DNA of 17,315 bases from an uncultured bacterium (GCA_905215675.1 CAJMRA010000009.1:1-17315); one strand, 5' to 3'; shown: positions 1-7,705, numbered from the stretch's first letter. Notes: generated from the sequence alone by a model not told the origin. Numbers and translations are program-made.

Positions 1-52
1 GGCGCTGTGCCGCCGCCTCGCGTTTCACCTTTTTCAAAGGTGAAACGCTCTA
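1..52 (+). repeat. Dispersed hairpin repeat, module B, copy 1 (cut by window edge)
   Basis: This is the second half (module B) of a composite repeat also present at 1244-1386 and 15132-15243. It holds a GC-rich block ending GCCGCCGCCTCGCG. This is followed by a perfect 13-bp stem, 20-32 pairing with 36-48, around a TTC loop. It lies 11 bases beyond the pilZ-domain gene's stop codon, in the opposite orientation to that gene. The octamer ACGCTCTA occurs at 45-52 and again at 59-66. The left part of the element is outside the window. No U-run follows the stem on the minus strand, so it is not a textbook terminator. Confidence 0.8.
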
Positions 53-63
53 GGCAATACGCT

Positions 64-1020
64 CTATTTTTTTGTTTCCACCGGGCGGCTGTTTCCGCGG
101 GTATCCATGCTGTCCACCCACTGGCTGACGATGGGAATACCGCGTACGGGCGAGGCATGGAACCAGTTGAAGGCGCTTTGTCCGTTTTGCAGGATGGCCC
201 AGTTGGTGAACTCGATGCCGTAGACCTTGGTGGCGCCGTTGTCCTTTTCGCGGGAGTTGACGACTTCGCCCGTGCACCAGAACGTTACCAGCGAGCCGCT
301 GTAGCGGAAGGCGATCAGGCAGAGGAGCTGCGTGCCGCGTGCCAGTTGCGGCGGCGGTCCGTCCGGGTGATTGACGGGCATGGACAGGGCCATGCCGGAG
401 GCGGAAACATTGTCCAGCTGGATACAGGGATGGGCCATGCCCTCCTTGGTCGCGCACAACGGCCGCTTGAGATCGGCGGTCGTTTCCGGCATGGGCTGGC
501 TGGCGTTCAGTTCCCAGAGACCCAGGGCGCGAACGCTTCCCGGCGTCGGCTGGACGCGGTAGAAATTGCGCTTCTGCTCGCCTTCGAAGCATTCGGGAAT
601 GGCGAGGCAGACGGTGGAGACGCCGTGTCTGCTTTGCAGGGCTTCAATCCGCGAGGTGAAGCGGAAGAAGTTTTGCGTATTGTTGCTCTTGAGGCGGAAA
701 TAGACGCAGACGGGCTTGCCGAAATAGGTGTTCGGCAGGGTGGAAAGTACTTCCAGGGCCAGGATGCCGTTCTGGCAGCGTTGCAGGGCACCCACAAAGC
801 CCTTGTGCTGACAGCCTTCCTCGCCGGCATCTTCCATTATTTCCACATTGAAGAGTTCTCTCTGGAGCTGCGCTTCGGCGATTTTCTCCAGAATGAGCGA
901 GGCCGCCCGGTTCTTGCGGCGGGATTCCAGGCTTTGCTTGCGCCAGAACACCAGTACTATCCCGAATAGTACGGCAATGAAAATGACGGCATACGGCAGG
1001 TAGGGCATCAGGTCTTTCAT
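64..1020 (-). CDS. Membrane-anchored PilZ-domain protein (predicted c-di-GMP receptor)
   Basis: This 318-aa protein has one N-terminal membrane segment (about residues 6-26), a basic linker, and then a YcgR-like N-terminal region (about 50-145). A PilZ domain follows from about 148. The two c-di-GMP-binding motifs of PilZ are visible: RxxxR as RNFYR (151-155) and (D/N)xSxxG as NVSASG (204-209). By family knowledge such proteins bind cyclic di-GMP and pass the signal to motility, adhesion or secretion machinery; the partner here is unknown. The ATG at 1020 is chosen because AGAGGA precedes it and the membrane segment follows directly; an upstream ATG at 1080 would add 20 residues without an obvious ribosome site. 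The gene stands alone, separated from mnmG by a 373-base gap with repeats. The family is confident, the role is not. Confidence 0.85.
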   Translation of the reverse strand: MKDLMPYLPYAVIFIAVLFGIVLVFWRKQSLESRRKNRAASLILEKIAEAQLQRELFNVEIMEDAGEEGCQHKGFVGALQRCQNGILALEVLSTLPNTYFGKPVCVYFRLKSNNTQNFFRFTSRIEALQSRHGVSTVCLAIPECFEGEQKRNFYRVQPTPGSVRALGLWELNASQPMPETTADLKRPLCATKEGMAHPCIQLDNVSASGMALSMPVNHPDGPPPQLARGTQLLCLIAFRYSGSLVTFWCTGEVVNSREKDNGATKVYGIEFTNWAILQNGQSAFNWFHASPVRGIPIVSQWVDSMDTRGNSRPVETKK

Positions 1021-1243
1021 AGTGTCCTCTTGGCGTCTCTTATCGGTCGAAATGAAAAAAGCCCAAGGGGATGCGGACATTTTTCATCGGGGCCGTTCCC
1101 GGGGGGCGGGACGTGCTGCGTGAAGACCGTTTTTGGGGCGTGACGATCGCGCAGCCGGAATTCCGAAATCCGGGCGCTGCCGGGCACGCCGCCGGGACGG
1201 CCGTGGGGCAATCCCCCTGTTCCCGGTCGTCCGGCCTGTGCGG
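1021..1243 (-). other. Upstream region of the PilZ gene, no gene seen
   Basis: I see no convincing coding region here. A weak promoter may be present on the minus strand: GATAAG (1039-1044) as -10, with TTGGGC (1061-1066) 16 bases upstream. The same place reads ACCGATAA (1040-1047), seven of eight bases of the sigma-28 (FliA) -10 consensus GCCGATAA, but no TAAA is found at the expected -35 position. A 10-bp perfect palindrome CGGAATTCCG sits at 1156-1165. The rest is GC-rich with several short inverted repeats. Confidence 0.3.
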
Positions 1244-1386
1244 TCGTTCTGCCTTTGAAAAAGGCGGAACGCGAGGCGGCGGCACAGCGCCGCCCGGCCT
1301 GTCGTTTCGCGGAAAAAACGCATTTTTTCCGCGAAAGCGCAGGCCGTATGGTATGAAACGCGCGGCGTCTCAAACTGGAAATGCTC
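1244..1386 (-). repeat. Dispersed hairpin repeat, modules A+B with inserted hairpin, copy 2
   Basis: Read on the minus strand, this element starts with GAGCATTTCCAG eight bases after the mnmG stop. Module A then forms a stem TGAGACGC/GCGTTTCA with loop CGC and runs to GGCCTG. Module B (1244-1294) contains the GGCGGC/GCCGCC hairpin (1278-1294) and the GTTCTGCCTTT/AAAGGCGGAAC hairpin (1246-1270 as read on the plus strand). Between the modules lies an extra long hairpin (see 1296-1345) that is absent from the copy at 15132-15243. Modules A and B align clearly with that copy. Confidence 0.8.
1296..1345. repeat. Long inverted repeat inside copy 2 (possible mnmG terminator)
   Basis: A perfect 14-bp stem (1305-1318 with 1323-1336) surrounds a 4-base loop. 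Outside it, after a 3x3 internal mismatch, a further 6-bp stem GGCCTG/CAGGCC (1296-1301 with 1340-1345) extends the hairpin. The arms contain an A6/T6 block. It lies about 50 bases past the mnmG stop and could end or stabilise that transcript. The U-run is inside the stem rather than after it, so the terminator reading is uncertain. Confidence 0.65.
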
Positions 1387-1393
1387 TCATGCG

Positions 1394-3343
1394 CTACCGG
1401 CGCCGCCCGGTCCTGTCGTTCCCGCGGTTGTGCAGCAGGCCCATCTTGTGCAGCTGTATTTCCAGACAGGCGACGGCGGCGGGCGTGACGCCGGAAATCC
1501 GGCCTGCCTGTCCCAGATTGGCCGGGCGGACCTTCTGCAATTTTTCCACAACCTCGCGCGACAGGCCCGCAATTTCCGCGTAGGGCATGTCGTCCGGCAG
1601 CGGCGTCTGTTCCAGGCGGGCGGCGCGGCGCACAAGTTCCTGCTGGCGTTCGAGATAGCCCGCGTACTTGACGTCCACTTCGACGCTGCCCGCCGCTTCG
1701 CCCGCGTCGGCCAGCAGGCTTGCGGCCGCGGGCACATGACGGGCCAGCGTCGCCATGTCCACATCGGGGCGGCGCAGCAGTTCCGCCAGCGTTTTGCCGC
1801 ACAGGGAATCGGCCTGCCATGCGGCATCCCGCTCCTGAACGGCGGCGGCGGTCTCGCCGTCGATGCGGACGGTTTCCAGCCCCCGGCGGAACGCTTCGGC
1901 GCGATCGCGCTTGCGGCGGAAGGCTGCCCAGCGGGCGTCGTCCACCAGACCGATATCCCGGCCCGAAGGCGTCAGCCGCTGATCGGCGTTGTCTTCGCGC
2001 AGGAACAGGCGATGTTCGGCGCGGGAGGTGAACATGCGGTAGGGCTCCTCCGTTCCCAGCGTCACCAGATCGTCGACGAGCACGGCCATATAGGCCTTGT
2101 CCCGCCCGGGGACGAAGGGCGGCAGTCCCCTTTCCGCGCAGGCAATGTTCAGCGCCGCCCACAAGCCCTGCGCCGCGGCTTCCTCGTAGCCGGAGGTGCC
2201 GTTGATTTGTCCCGCCAGCCACAGGCCGGGGACGGCGGCGGTTTCCAGCGTGGGGCGCAGCTGCACGGGATTGGCGTAGTCGTATTCGATGGCATAGCCC
2301 GGGCGCACCATGACGGCATGTTCAAGGCCGGGCATGGCGGCGATCATGGCCTGCTGCACGTCCAGCGGCAGGCTTGTGGAGATGCCGTTGGCGTAGACTT
2401 CGGCGCTGTTCAGGCCTTCGGGTTCCAGAAAAATCTGATGACGTTCCCGATCCGGGAAGCGGGCAATCTTGTCCTCGATGGAAGGGCAGTAGCGCGCGCC
2501 CGTCCCCTGAATGACGCCCGTGAACAGGGGGGAGCGGTCGAAGCCGGAACGGATGATCTCATGGGCCCGGGGCGTCGTCCAGGTGATATGGCAGGGCACC
2601 TGCCGCAGCTGCGGTCCCGGTCCCGTGAAACTGAATTGCGGCGGCGGCGTGTCGCCGTCCTGGCGTTCCAGCCGGGAATAATCGATGGAGGAGGCCAGCA
2701 GCCGGGGCGTGGTGCCGGTCTTGAGACGGCCGAGCGCAATGCCCAGCGCGCGCAGACTGTCGGAAAGGCCCACGGAGGGCGCGTCGCCCATGCGGCCGCC
2801 GGGCAGGTGCGTCAGGCCCACGTGGATCAGGCCCGCCAGAAAGGTCCCTGTCGTCAGCAGGACGTGCCGGGCGGCAAAGCGCAGTCCCAGTGCCGTACGG
2901 ACGCCGCAGGCCCGCCCGTCGTTGCTTTCCACCTCGACGACGTTGTCCTGCCAGATACGGAGGCCGGGAGTGGAAAAAAGGCTCTGCTTGACGACGCGCT
3001 GATAGACTTCCCGGTCCATCTGGGCGCGGGTGGCGCGCACGGCGGGTCCCTTGCTCATGTTGAGCGTGCGGAACTGTATGCCCGCCGCATCGGCCCAGAG
3101 ACCCATCATTCCGCCGAGCGCATCGATCTCGCGTACGAGATGCCCCTTGGCCAGACCGCCGACAGCGGGATTGCACGACAGGTAGCCGATACGATCCACG
3201 TTGCCGCTGATCAGCAGCACGGAAAAGCCCAGCCGGGCCAGCGCCGAGGCGGCCTCGCAACCGGCATGGCCGCCGCCGACAACAATCACGTCCAGGGTCG
3301 CGGCGATGGCGGGGGCGACGTTAACGGCACTGCATGAGCACAT
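1394..3343 (-). CDS. mnmG: tRNA uridine-5-carboxymethylaminomethyl(34) synthesis enzyme MnmG
   Basis: MnmG (GidA) is the FAD-dependent partner of MnmE; together they add the aminomethyl-type group to C5 of wobble uridine 34 in certain tRNAs, in the cytoplasm. This 649-aa protein shows the dinucleotide-binding GGGHAGCE (23-30), the conserved SCNP cysteine (C57) and the second conserved cysteine in RYCPSIED (C286). It also shows the family block GTFLAGLIHVG to RLKTGTTPRL (166-215) and the FAD-site stretch GQINGTSGYEEAAAQG (378-393). The SRAEHR region (about 440) and a helical C-terminal domain complete the fold. The start is uncertain: ATG at 3343 overlaps the upstream peptidase gene by 23 bases and gives about 16 residues more than usual before the Rossmann strand; a TTG at 3349 is also possible. 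Translational coupling with the peptidase is likely. MnmE is not in the window. Confidence 0.95.
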   Translation of the reverse strand: MCSCSAVNVAPAIAATLDVIVVGGGHAGCEAASALARLGFSVLLISGNVDRIGYLSCNPAVGGLAKGHLVREIDALGGMMGLWADAAGIQFRTLNMSKGPAVRATRAQMDREVYQRVVKQSLFSTPGLRIWQDNVVEVESNDGRACGVRTALGLRFAARHVLLTTGTFLAGLIHVGLTHLPGGRMGDAPSVGLSDSLRALGIALGRLKTGTTPRLLASSIDYSRLERQDGDTPPPQFSFTGPGPQLRQVPCHITWTTPRAHEIIRSGFDRSPLFTGVIQGTGARYCPSIEDKIARFPDRERHQIFLEPEGLNSAEVYANGISTSLPLDVQQAMIAAMPGLEHAVMVRPGYAIEYDYANPVQLRPTLETAAVPGLWLAGQINGTSGYEEAAAQGLWAALNIACAERGLPPFVPGRDKAYMAVLVDDLVTLGTEEPYRMFTSRAEHRLFLREDNADQRLTPSGRDIGLVDDARWAAFRRKRDRAEAFRRGLETVRIDGETAAAVQERDAAWQADSLCGKTLAELLRRPDVDMATLARHVPAAASLLADAGEAAGSVEVDVKYAGYLERQQELVRRAARLEQTPLPDDMPYAEIAGLSREVVEKLQKVRPANLGQAGRISGVTPAAVACLEIQLHKMGLLHNRGNDRTGRRR

Positions 3344-4553
3344 GGGCAAAAACCTGCGCGTCCCGGATGGTGGCGCTGATGGAGGAATATTCGTTATGCT
3401 GGTGGCAGGTGTTGCGGATGCAGCTCCAGACCACGGCGGGCAATCCCGCCTGTCGCAGCAGGGCGGCCACTGTGCCGCCGCCGATACCCACGGGGCGCGC
3501 TTCCACGCCGTAGATCTCCTGCACGGCCGCCGCGAGCGCCTGTGCCGCCGGGCAGTTGGGCGCGCTGGCCGAGGCCTTTTGCAGGTGGATCAGCTCCACG
3601 TCGATATCCACGCCGTGATGGCGCGCCACGATATCGACGCGCCTGCGGGCCGCCGTCAGCACGGCGTCGGGATCGATGCCCGGCAGCAGGCGGCAGTCCA
3701 GATAAAAGACATCCTCGCCGGGAATGATGTTGACGCCCGGACCGTTGCCGTCGTGACGGGTGGGGGCGAAGGTGGAGCAGGGCGGATCAAAGAGGGGGTC
3801 CTCCTGCGGAAAATCCCGTCCCAGCTCGCTCAGGCTCGTGACGGCGGCTGCGGCGGCCGTCAGGGCGTTGCGCGCCTTGTGCGGCGTGGAGGCATGTCCC
3901 TGCAGGCCCCGCGTACGCACCCGGAACTGGGCGATGCTCTTTTCCGCCACTTCGATGTCGGCCCCGGAAGGGCTGCCGGAATCCGGCACGATGAACAGAT
4001 CGTCATGCCGGAACAGCTCGGGCGCGGCGGCCAGAATGTGGGCCAGCCCGTAGTCGTTGCCTGTTTCCTCGTCGGCCATGAAGACGAGCCCCAGGGTCAG
4101 ATCGGGGGTGAGGCCCGTGATATGCAGGGCTTCCGCCAGCAGCAGCATGCTTACAAGCCCCTGCTGATTGTCTTCCACGCCGCGGCCGTACAGCAGATCG
4201 CCGTCGCGGCGCACCTGCCAGGGATCGGAAAGCCATTCCTCGGCGGGGCCGCTCGGGACCACGTCGGTATGGGCGAAAAGCCAGAGCGTGCGCGGCGAGC
4301 GTCCGGGAATGCGCGCCACGAGATTGGGGCGATGACCGCAGGAGACGCGGGGGTCGGGAGCGTCGAGGCGGCGCAGATCCGTCACGCCCGCGGCCTGCAA
4401 CTGCGCGGCGATGAAGAGCGTTTTATCTTCTTCGCCCTGTCCGCCGTTTTCCGGACCGAGCGCACGGCAGGCCGTCAGGGCCTGTTGCAGGACGACAACG
4501 CGATCGGCGCGCTCGGCGAGCACCCCGATCAGAGGCTGAAGCGACAGAGACAT
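3321..4553 (-). CDS. M20 family metallopeptidase / metallo-hydrolase (ArgE/DapE/ACY1-like)
   Basis: This 410-aa predicted cytoplasmic zinc hydrolase belongs to the M20 (peptidase/deacylase) superfamily. The metal-site pattern is complete by inspection: HTD (H95, D97), D128 in GRGVEDN, the catalytic pair E162-E163 in DEETG, D191 in VPDSG, and H384 in the C-terminal CHQHNE. The dimerisation (lid) domain lies roughly between residues 200 and 320. The family includes amino-acid deacylases, dipeptidases and succinyl-diaminopimelate desuccinylase; the sequence alone does not fix the substrate. The ATG at 4553 is preceded by AAGGA at suitable spacing. Its stop codon lies inside the start of mnmG, so the two genes probably form one transcript. 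Confidence 0.85.
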   Translation of the reverse strand: MSLSLQPLIGVLAERADRVVVLQQALTACRALGPENGGQGEEDKTLFIAAQLQAAGVTDLRRLDAPDPRVSCGHRPNLVARIPGRSPRTLWLFAHTDVVPSGPAEEWLSDPWQVRRDGDLLYGRGVEDNQQGLVSMLLLAEALHITGLTPDLTLGLVFMADEETGNDYGLAHILAAAPELFRHDDLFIVPDSGSPSGADIEVAEKSIAQFRVRTRGLQGHASTPHKARNALTAAAAAVTSLSELGRDFPQEDPLFDPPCSTFAPTRHDGNGPGVNIIPGEDVFYLDCRLLPGIDPDAVLTAARRRVDIVARHHGVDIDVELIHLQKASASAPNCPAAQALAAAVQEIYGVEARPVGIGGGTVAALLRQAGLPAVVWSCIRNTCHQHNEYSSISATIRDAQVFAHVLMQCR

Positions 4554-4594
4554 GGAGTTTCCTTTTCGGCAAGGAGGAAGAAAAACAGCAAAAA

Positions 4595-4618
4595 GGGAGG
4601 CCGCCGCGGCGGCCTCCC
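4595..4618 (-). terminator. Hairpin terminator after the PxxKW gene
   Basis: This is a perfect 24-base palindrome (GGGAGGCCGC stem) about 75 bases past the 4692 stop. On the minus strand it is followed by TTTTTGCTGTTTTT, so it fits an intrinsic terminator of the small upstream gene. The plus strand also has a T-rich flank, but no plus-strand gene needs it. An additional 8-bp hairpin GGGACGCC/GGCGTCCC (4649-4656 with 4665-4672) lies between it and the stop. The terminator ends only about 40 bases before the M20 gene start. Confidence 0.75.
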
Positions 4619-4691
4619 TGTTCTTTTTTCGCCGAAAGCATCCCCTGAGGGACGCCGTGCGGCAGGCGTCCCCGCGGACGTGAACCCCGGC

Positions 4692-4955
4692 CTAACGTCC
4701 CTTGGCGGCGCGCTTGGACGCCTTGAGGGGGTTGACCTTGGCGGCGGCAGCCACCTGCACCTTGACGTGCGTGGCAAAGTTGCAGCGTCCGCCGGCCCAC
4801 TTGCGTTCAGGATTGGGATAGCTGGAGCAGAACTGCTGGCCTTCGAAATCGCACACGCGATCACAGCCTTCGCATTTGTCCACCACAGGGGAAATAACCA
4901 TGCCGTTGACGGTCACGCCTTCGGCAGTCTTCACAGCATTCATGAGTTGAGCCAT
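4692..4955 (-). CDS. PxxKW family cysteine-rich small protein
   Basis: This 87-aa protein has five cysteines (C28, C31, C35, C43, C58), the first two spaced CxxC, and the sequence PERKWAGGRCNF (49-60). That matches the motif for which the PxxKW cysteine-rich family is named. The cysteine pattern suggests a metal site (zinc or iron-sulfur), but no function is established to my knowledge. The C-terminal tail is rich in Lys, Arg and Ala (about 69-87), which may contact nucleic acid. There is no signal peptide or membrane segment. The ATG at 4955 has a strong GGAGG ribosome site six to seven bases upstream. A good sigma-70 promoter and a terminator flank the gene, suggesting a well-expressed, largely independent unit. 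Confidence 0.8.
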   Translation of the reverse strand: MAQLMNAVKTAEGVTVNGMVISPVVDKCEGCDRVCDFEGQQFCSSYPNPERKWAGGRCNFATHVKVQVAAAAKVNPLKASKRAAKGR

Positions 4956-5004
4956 GATATACCTCCATGCGCCGAAGCGCTTTTTTTGACATTTGCGATG
5001 GAGA

Positions 5005-5032
5005 ACTATAGAGCAACGGCGCGCCTTGTCAA
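5005..5032 (-). promoter_or_regulatory. Sigma-70 type promoter of the PxxKW gene
   Basis: On the minus strand the -35 is TTGACA (5027-5032), a perfect consensus, and the -10 is TATAGT (5005-5010), five of six bases, with a 16-base spacer. A run of eight A residues (5034-5041 as T on the plus strand) lies directly upstream and could act as an UP element. Transcription would start near 4998, leaving a leader of about 40 bases before the ATG at 4955. This is the best promoter match in the window. Confidence 0.75.
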
Positions 5033-5095
5033 GTTTTTTTTACCACGGGGCGGCGTTTCGGCAAAACGGGCCCGGTTTCGGGCAGGGTCGCGCGT

Positions 5096-6412
5096 CTACG
5101 CCAGCTTGCGCACGACGAAGTCGCGCACGTCGTCGGCCTCCCTGCACAGGGCGGCATAATCGAAGGTCGGGAAGCGTCCGTCCTGATAGAGAATGCGCCC
5201 TCCCACCACGGTCAGGCGCACTTCGGCTCCGGTGGCGGCATAGACCGCGTGGGAGACGGGGTTGTACATGGGGCGCAGGTTGGGGGCGTCGAGATCCAGA
5301 CCGATGAAGTCGGCGGCCGAGCCGGGTTCCAGACGCCCCAGACGGGGATCGCCGAAGGCGGCCGCGCCGCCGAGGGTGGCCATATCCAGCACGTCCTGCG
5401 CCGTCGCGACGGTGGGATTCCGTTCCGTCAGCTTGTGCAGCAGGGCGGCGCGTCCCATTTCCGTAAACATGTTGAGCTGATTGTTGCTGGCGGCCCCGTC
5501 GGTGCCGAGGGCCGCAATCAGACCCGAGCGCAGCATGGCGGGCAGGGGGGCCGCGCCCGAAGCCAGCTTCATGTTGGAGGAGGGATTGTGCACGACGCGG
5601 ACGCCCCTGTCCTTCAGCAGGGCAATTTCCGCGGCATTCACGTCCACGACATGCGCGAGAACGGCGCCGGGACGCAGCAGGCCGCAGGCGTCGGCGTGGG
5701 CCACGGGACGGCGGCGGCAGCTTTCGAGACACCGGGCGGTTTCTTCCGGGGTTTCGGCCAGATGGATATGCAGGGGCAGATGCAGTTCTTCGGCCAGGGC
5801 GGCGCAGGCCTTGAGCGTCCGGGGCGACGTCGTGTAGACGCTGTGCGGGTTGACGGCCACGCGCAGCAGCGGGTCGTCCCGCCAGGTTTCGGCCAGCTCC
5901 CGGGTGGCGTCCAGGGCCGCCTGCGGCGTGGGACAGCAGGCGGAGGGAAAATCGAAGACGGCCTCGCCGCCGAGGCAGCGCAGGCCCGCCGTATGGGCGG
6001 CCTCGAAAACGGCGTGCTCGAAAATGTACATGTCGATGCAGGCCGTGGTCCCCGTGCGCAGCATCTCGGCATAGCCCAGCAGGCTGCCGACCCGGACGAT
6101 ATGCGGCGTCAGGGCCTGTTCCACGGGAAAGATGCGCTGTTGCAGCCAGTCCATCAGGGGCATGTCGTCGGCCAGGCCGCGCAGGAAGGTCATGGCGGCG
6201 TGGGTGTGCGCGTTGACGAGGCCCGGCATGAGGAGCATGTTCGGCAAGTCGATGCGCTTGTCGGGCGTCCATTCCTTTTCCACCCGGGCGACGGGGCCCG
6301 CGGCGACAACAAGTCCGTCGCGCACGGCCAGCGCGGCGTCGTCAAGAAGACTGCGTCCGGCGTCCTGTGTCAGAATCCGGGCCGCATGAAAGAGAGAGTC
6401 GCAATGCTGCAT
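5096..6412 (-). CDS. mtaD: 5-methylthioadenosine / S-adenosylhomocysteine deaminase-type amidohydrolase
   Basis: This 438-aa metal-dependent amidohydrolase carries the nucleoside-deaminase signatures of the MtaD/SAH deaminase group. These are NAHTH (H69 and H71), NPHSVYT (H190), HIHLAET (H217, E220) and the metal-ligand aspartate D305 in GTDGAASNNQLNMF (303-316). By family knowledge the enzyme replaces the 6-amino group of the adenine ring, converting methylthioadenosine and S-adenosylhomocysteine to inosine derivatives for methyl-cycle salvage; related members act on other adenosine compounds. The length is typical. AAGGA lies nine bases before the ATG at 6412. It is divergently transcribed from the alpha/beta hydrolase gene with only 74 bases between them. 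The family assignment is strong; the exact substrate is inferred. Confidence 0.87.
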   Translation of the reverse strand: MQHCDSLFHAARILTQDAGRSLLDDAALAVRDGLVVAAGPVARVEKEWTPDKRIDLPNMLLMPGLVNAHTHAAMTFLRGLADDMPLMDWLQQRIFPVEQALTPHIVRVGSLLGYAEMLRTGTTACIDMYIFEHAVFEAAHTAGLRCLGGEAVFDFPSACCPTPQAALDATRELAETWRDDPLLRVAVNPHSVYTTSPRTLKACAALAEELHLPLHIHLAETPEETARCLESCRRRPVAHADACGLLRPGAVLAHVVDVNAAEIALLKDRGVRVVHNPSSNMKLASGAAPLPAMLRSGLIAALGTDGAASNNQLNMFTEMGRAALLHKLTERNPTVATAQDVLDMATLGGAAAFGDPRLGRLEPGSAADFIGLDLDAPNLRPMYNPVSHAVYAATGAEVRLTVVGGRILYQDGRFPTFDYAALCREADDVRDFVVRKLA

Positions 6413-6486
6413 GGAAAATCATCCTTCGGCAGGGTTTCGCGTCACCATATCCGGCCTTGCGCCGGTCTTCAAGGGCGGGGGAAGGC

Positions 6487-7284
6487 ATGAACGGCGCGCC
6501 GTTCTGTCTGGCCCTGCACGGTCTCGGCGGCACGCCGGAGGAGCTGCGTTCGCCGCTGGCGGCGTTGGAAGCCGCGGGCGTGCGGACGGAAGCGCCCCTG
6601 CTGCCGGGGCACGGCGCGTCGGAAGCGGCCTATCTGGCGTCCTCCTATGCCGACTGGCGCGCGCTGGCCCTGGAACGGTATCGCGCGCGCTGCGGCGGAG
6701 GCCCGATCCTGCTGCTGGGCTATTCGCTGGGCGGCCTGCTGGCGCTGGAGATCGTGCGGCGGGCCCTGCGGCTGGGCCTGCCGCTCCCCGTGGGCCTTAT
6801 TGTCCTGTCCACGCCCCTGAGCTTTGCCGTCCGTACGCGGGAAGCCCGGTTCTTTTTTCGCGCGCTGCCGCTGCTTGCCCGTCTGCCCCTGCCGGGACGC
6901 CTGTTTCCGGCGCTGCGCTGTCCGCCGCGTTCGGCCGCGTCGCGGGAGGTTGCTCCGTGGCGGGGCTTTGAAACCTGCCTGAGCCTGCGGCACGTGCTGG
7001 AAATGGAACGGGCGTCCCGGAAGCTGCGCCCGTGGCTGGGGCGCTGCCGTATGCCGCTGCTGTTCATGCAGCTGCGCCACGACGATCGCTGTCCACCCGC
7101 CAACGCCGCGCAATGGCTGGAGAACTGGGGCGGCCCCGCTCTGGTCGAGGTGCTGACGGCCCGCAGCGGGCACGGCGGCCATCTTGTGCCCACCCATGCG
7201 GAAAGCCGGGATATTGTGGCCGCGCGGGTGGCGGATTTCGCCCGAAGCGCCTTGGGCCTTGCAACTTTCGGCGGACATAGGTAG
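6487..7284 (+). CDS. Alpha/beta-fold hydrolase (carboxylesterase-like)
   Basis: This 265-aa protein has the alpha/beta-hydrolase hallmarks: the oxyanion-hole HG motif (residues 11-12 in LHGLGG), the nucleophile elbow GYSLG with Ser80, an acid probably at D200 in RHDDRCPP, and a histidine probably at H229 in SGHGGH. There is no signal peptide, so it is likely cytoplasmic. The overall layout resembles small monoacylglycerol lipase or carboxylesterase-type enzymes, but the substrate cannot be read from sequence. The ATG at 6487 follows a GGGGGAAGG ribosome site; the frame is open upstream, but an earlier start would run through the divergent mtaD 5' end. The stop overlaps a putative promoter for yajC. 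Confidence 0.8.
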   Translation: MNGAPFCLALHGLGGTPEELRSPLAALEAAGVRTEAPLLPGHGASEAAYLASSYADWRALALERYRARCGGGPILLLGYSLGGLLALEIVRRALRLGLPLPVGLIVLSTPLSFAVRTREARFFFRALPLLARLPLPGRLFPALRCPPRSAASREVAPWRGFETCLSLRHVLEMERASRKLRPWLGRCRMPLLFMQLRHDDRCPPANAAQWLENWGGPALVEVLTARSGHGGHLVPTHAESRDIVAARVADFARSALGLATFGGHR

Positions 7285-7287
7285 AAT
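7259..7287 (+). promoter_or_regulatory. Putative promoter for yajC-secD-secF
   Basis: TTGCAA (7259-7264) and TAGAAT (7282-7287) are separated by an ideal 17-base spacer; together they match 9 of 12 consensus bases. The -10 overlaps the TAG stop of the hydrolase gene. The predicted start near 7294 would leave a leader of about 60 bases. That leader contains a GCGCCGC/GCGGCGC hairpin (7310-7327) ahead of the yajC ribosome site. Confidence 0.4.
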
Positions 7288-7354
7288 GGGCGGTCTTTTC
7301 CGATAATCAGCGCCGCGCATGCGGCGCGCAGTCCGCCCCGTATGGAGGTGCGCC

Positions 7355-7705
7355 TTGTTGTTCGAATCCGTCGCCTACGCCATGGGTACCCCCCAGGCTG
7401 GTGCCGCTCCCGCCAGCGGCACGGATATGCTGGTGCAGTTTGTGCCGCTTATCCTGATGTTCGTCATTTTCTACTTTTTGCTGATCCGCCCCCAGCAGAA
7501 GCGGGCCAAGGCCCACAAGCAGATGCTCTCCGAGCTGAAGCGCGGCGATCACGTCATCACGTCCAGCGGTCTGCTGGGCCGCATTCTGGAAATCAGCGAT
7601 GAAGAAGCGCTGATTGAATGCGGCGAGGCCAAGCTGCGCATCAGCCGCGGCGCCATCGGCGGCGTGATTGATCCCAAGGCCCCCGCTGCCGAAGAAAAGA
7701 AGTAA
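7355..7705 (+). CDS. yajC: Preprotein translocase subunit YajC
   Basis: YajC is a small inner-membrane protein that associates with SecD and SecF at the Sec translocon. This 116-aa protein has one membrane segment (about 28-45) ending in the family motif IRPQQKRAK, followed by the cytoplasmic stretch LKRGDHVITSSGLLGRI (61-77). A Glu/Lys tail ends the protein. The start is taken as TTG 7355 because GGAGG (7344-7348) lies six bases upstream and no ATG lies between; a second TTG at 7358 is equally possible, and ATG 7382 would discard conserved residues. It is followed by secD and secF in the usual order. Confidence 0.93.
   Translation: MLFESVAYAMGTPQAGAAPASGTDMLVQFVPLILMFVIFYFLLIRPQQKRAKAHKQMLSELKRGDHVITSSGLLGRILEISDEEALIECGEAKLRISRGAIGGVIDPKAPAAEEKK

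Noticed and set aside
1430..3337. 635-codon open frame on the plus strand opposite mnmG
   Set aside because: It is a GC-driven shadow of mnmG, whose protein is full length and shows all family motifs; the antisense product resembles nothing.
3201..5159. 652-codon open frame on the plus strand opposite the M20 and PxxKW genes
   Set aside because: It crosses several real genes, a terminator and a promoter on the other strand, and has no recognisable domain.
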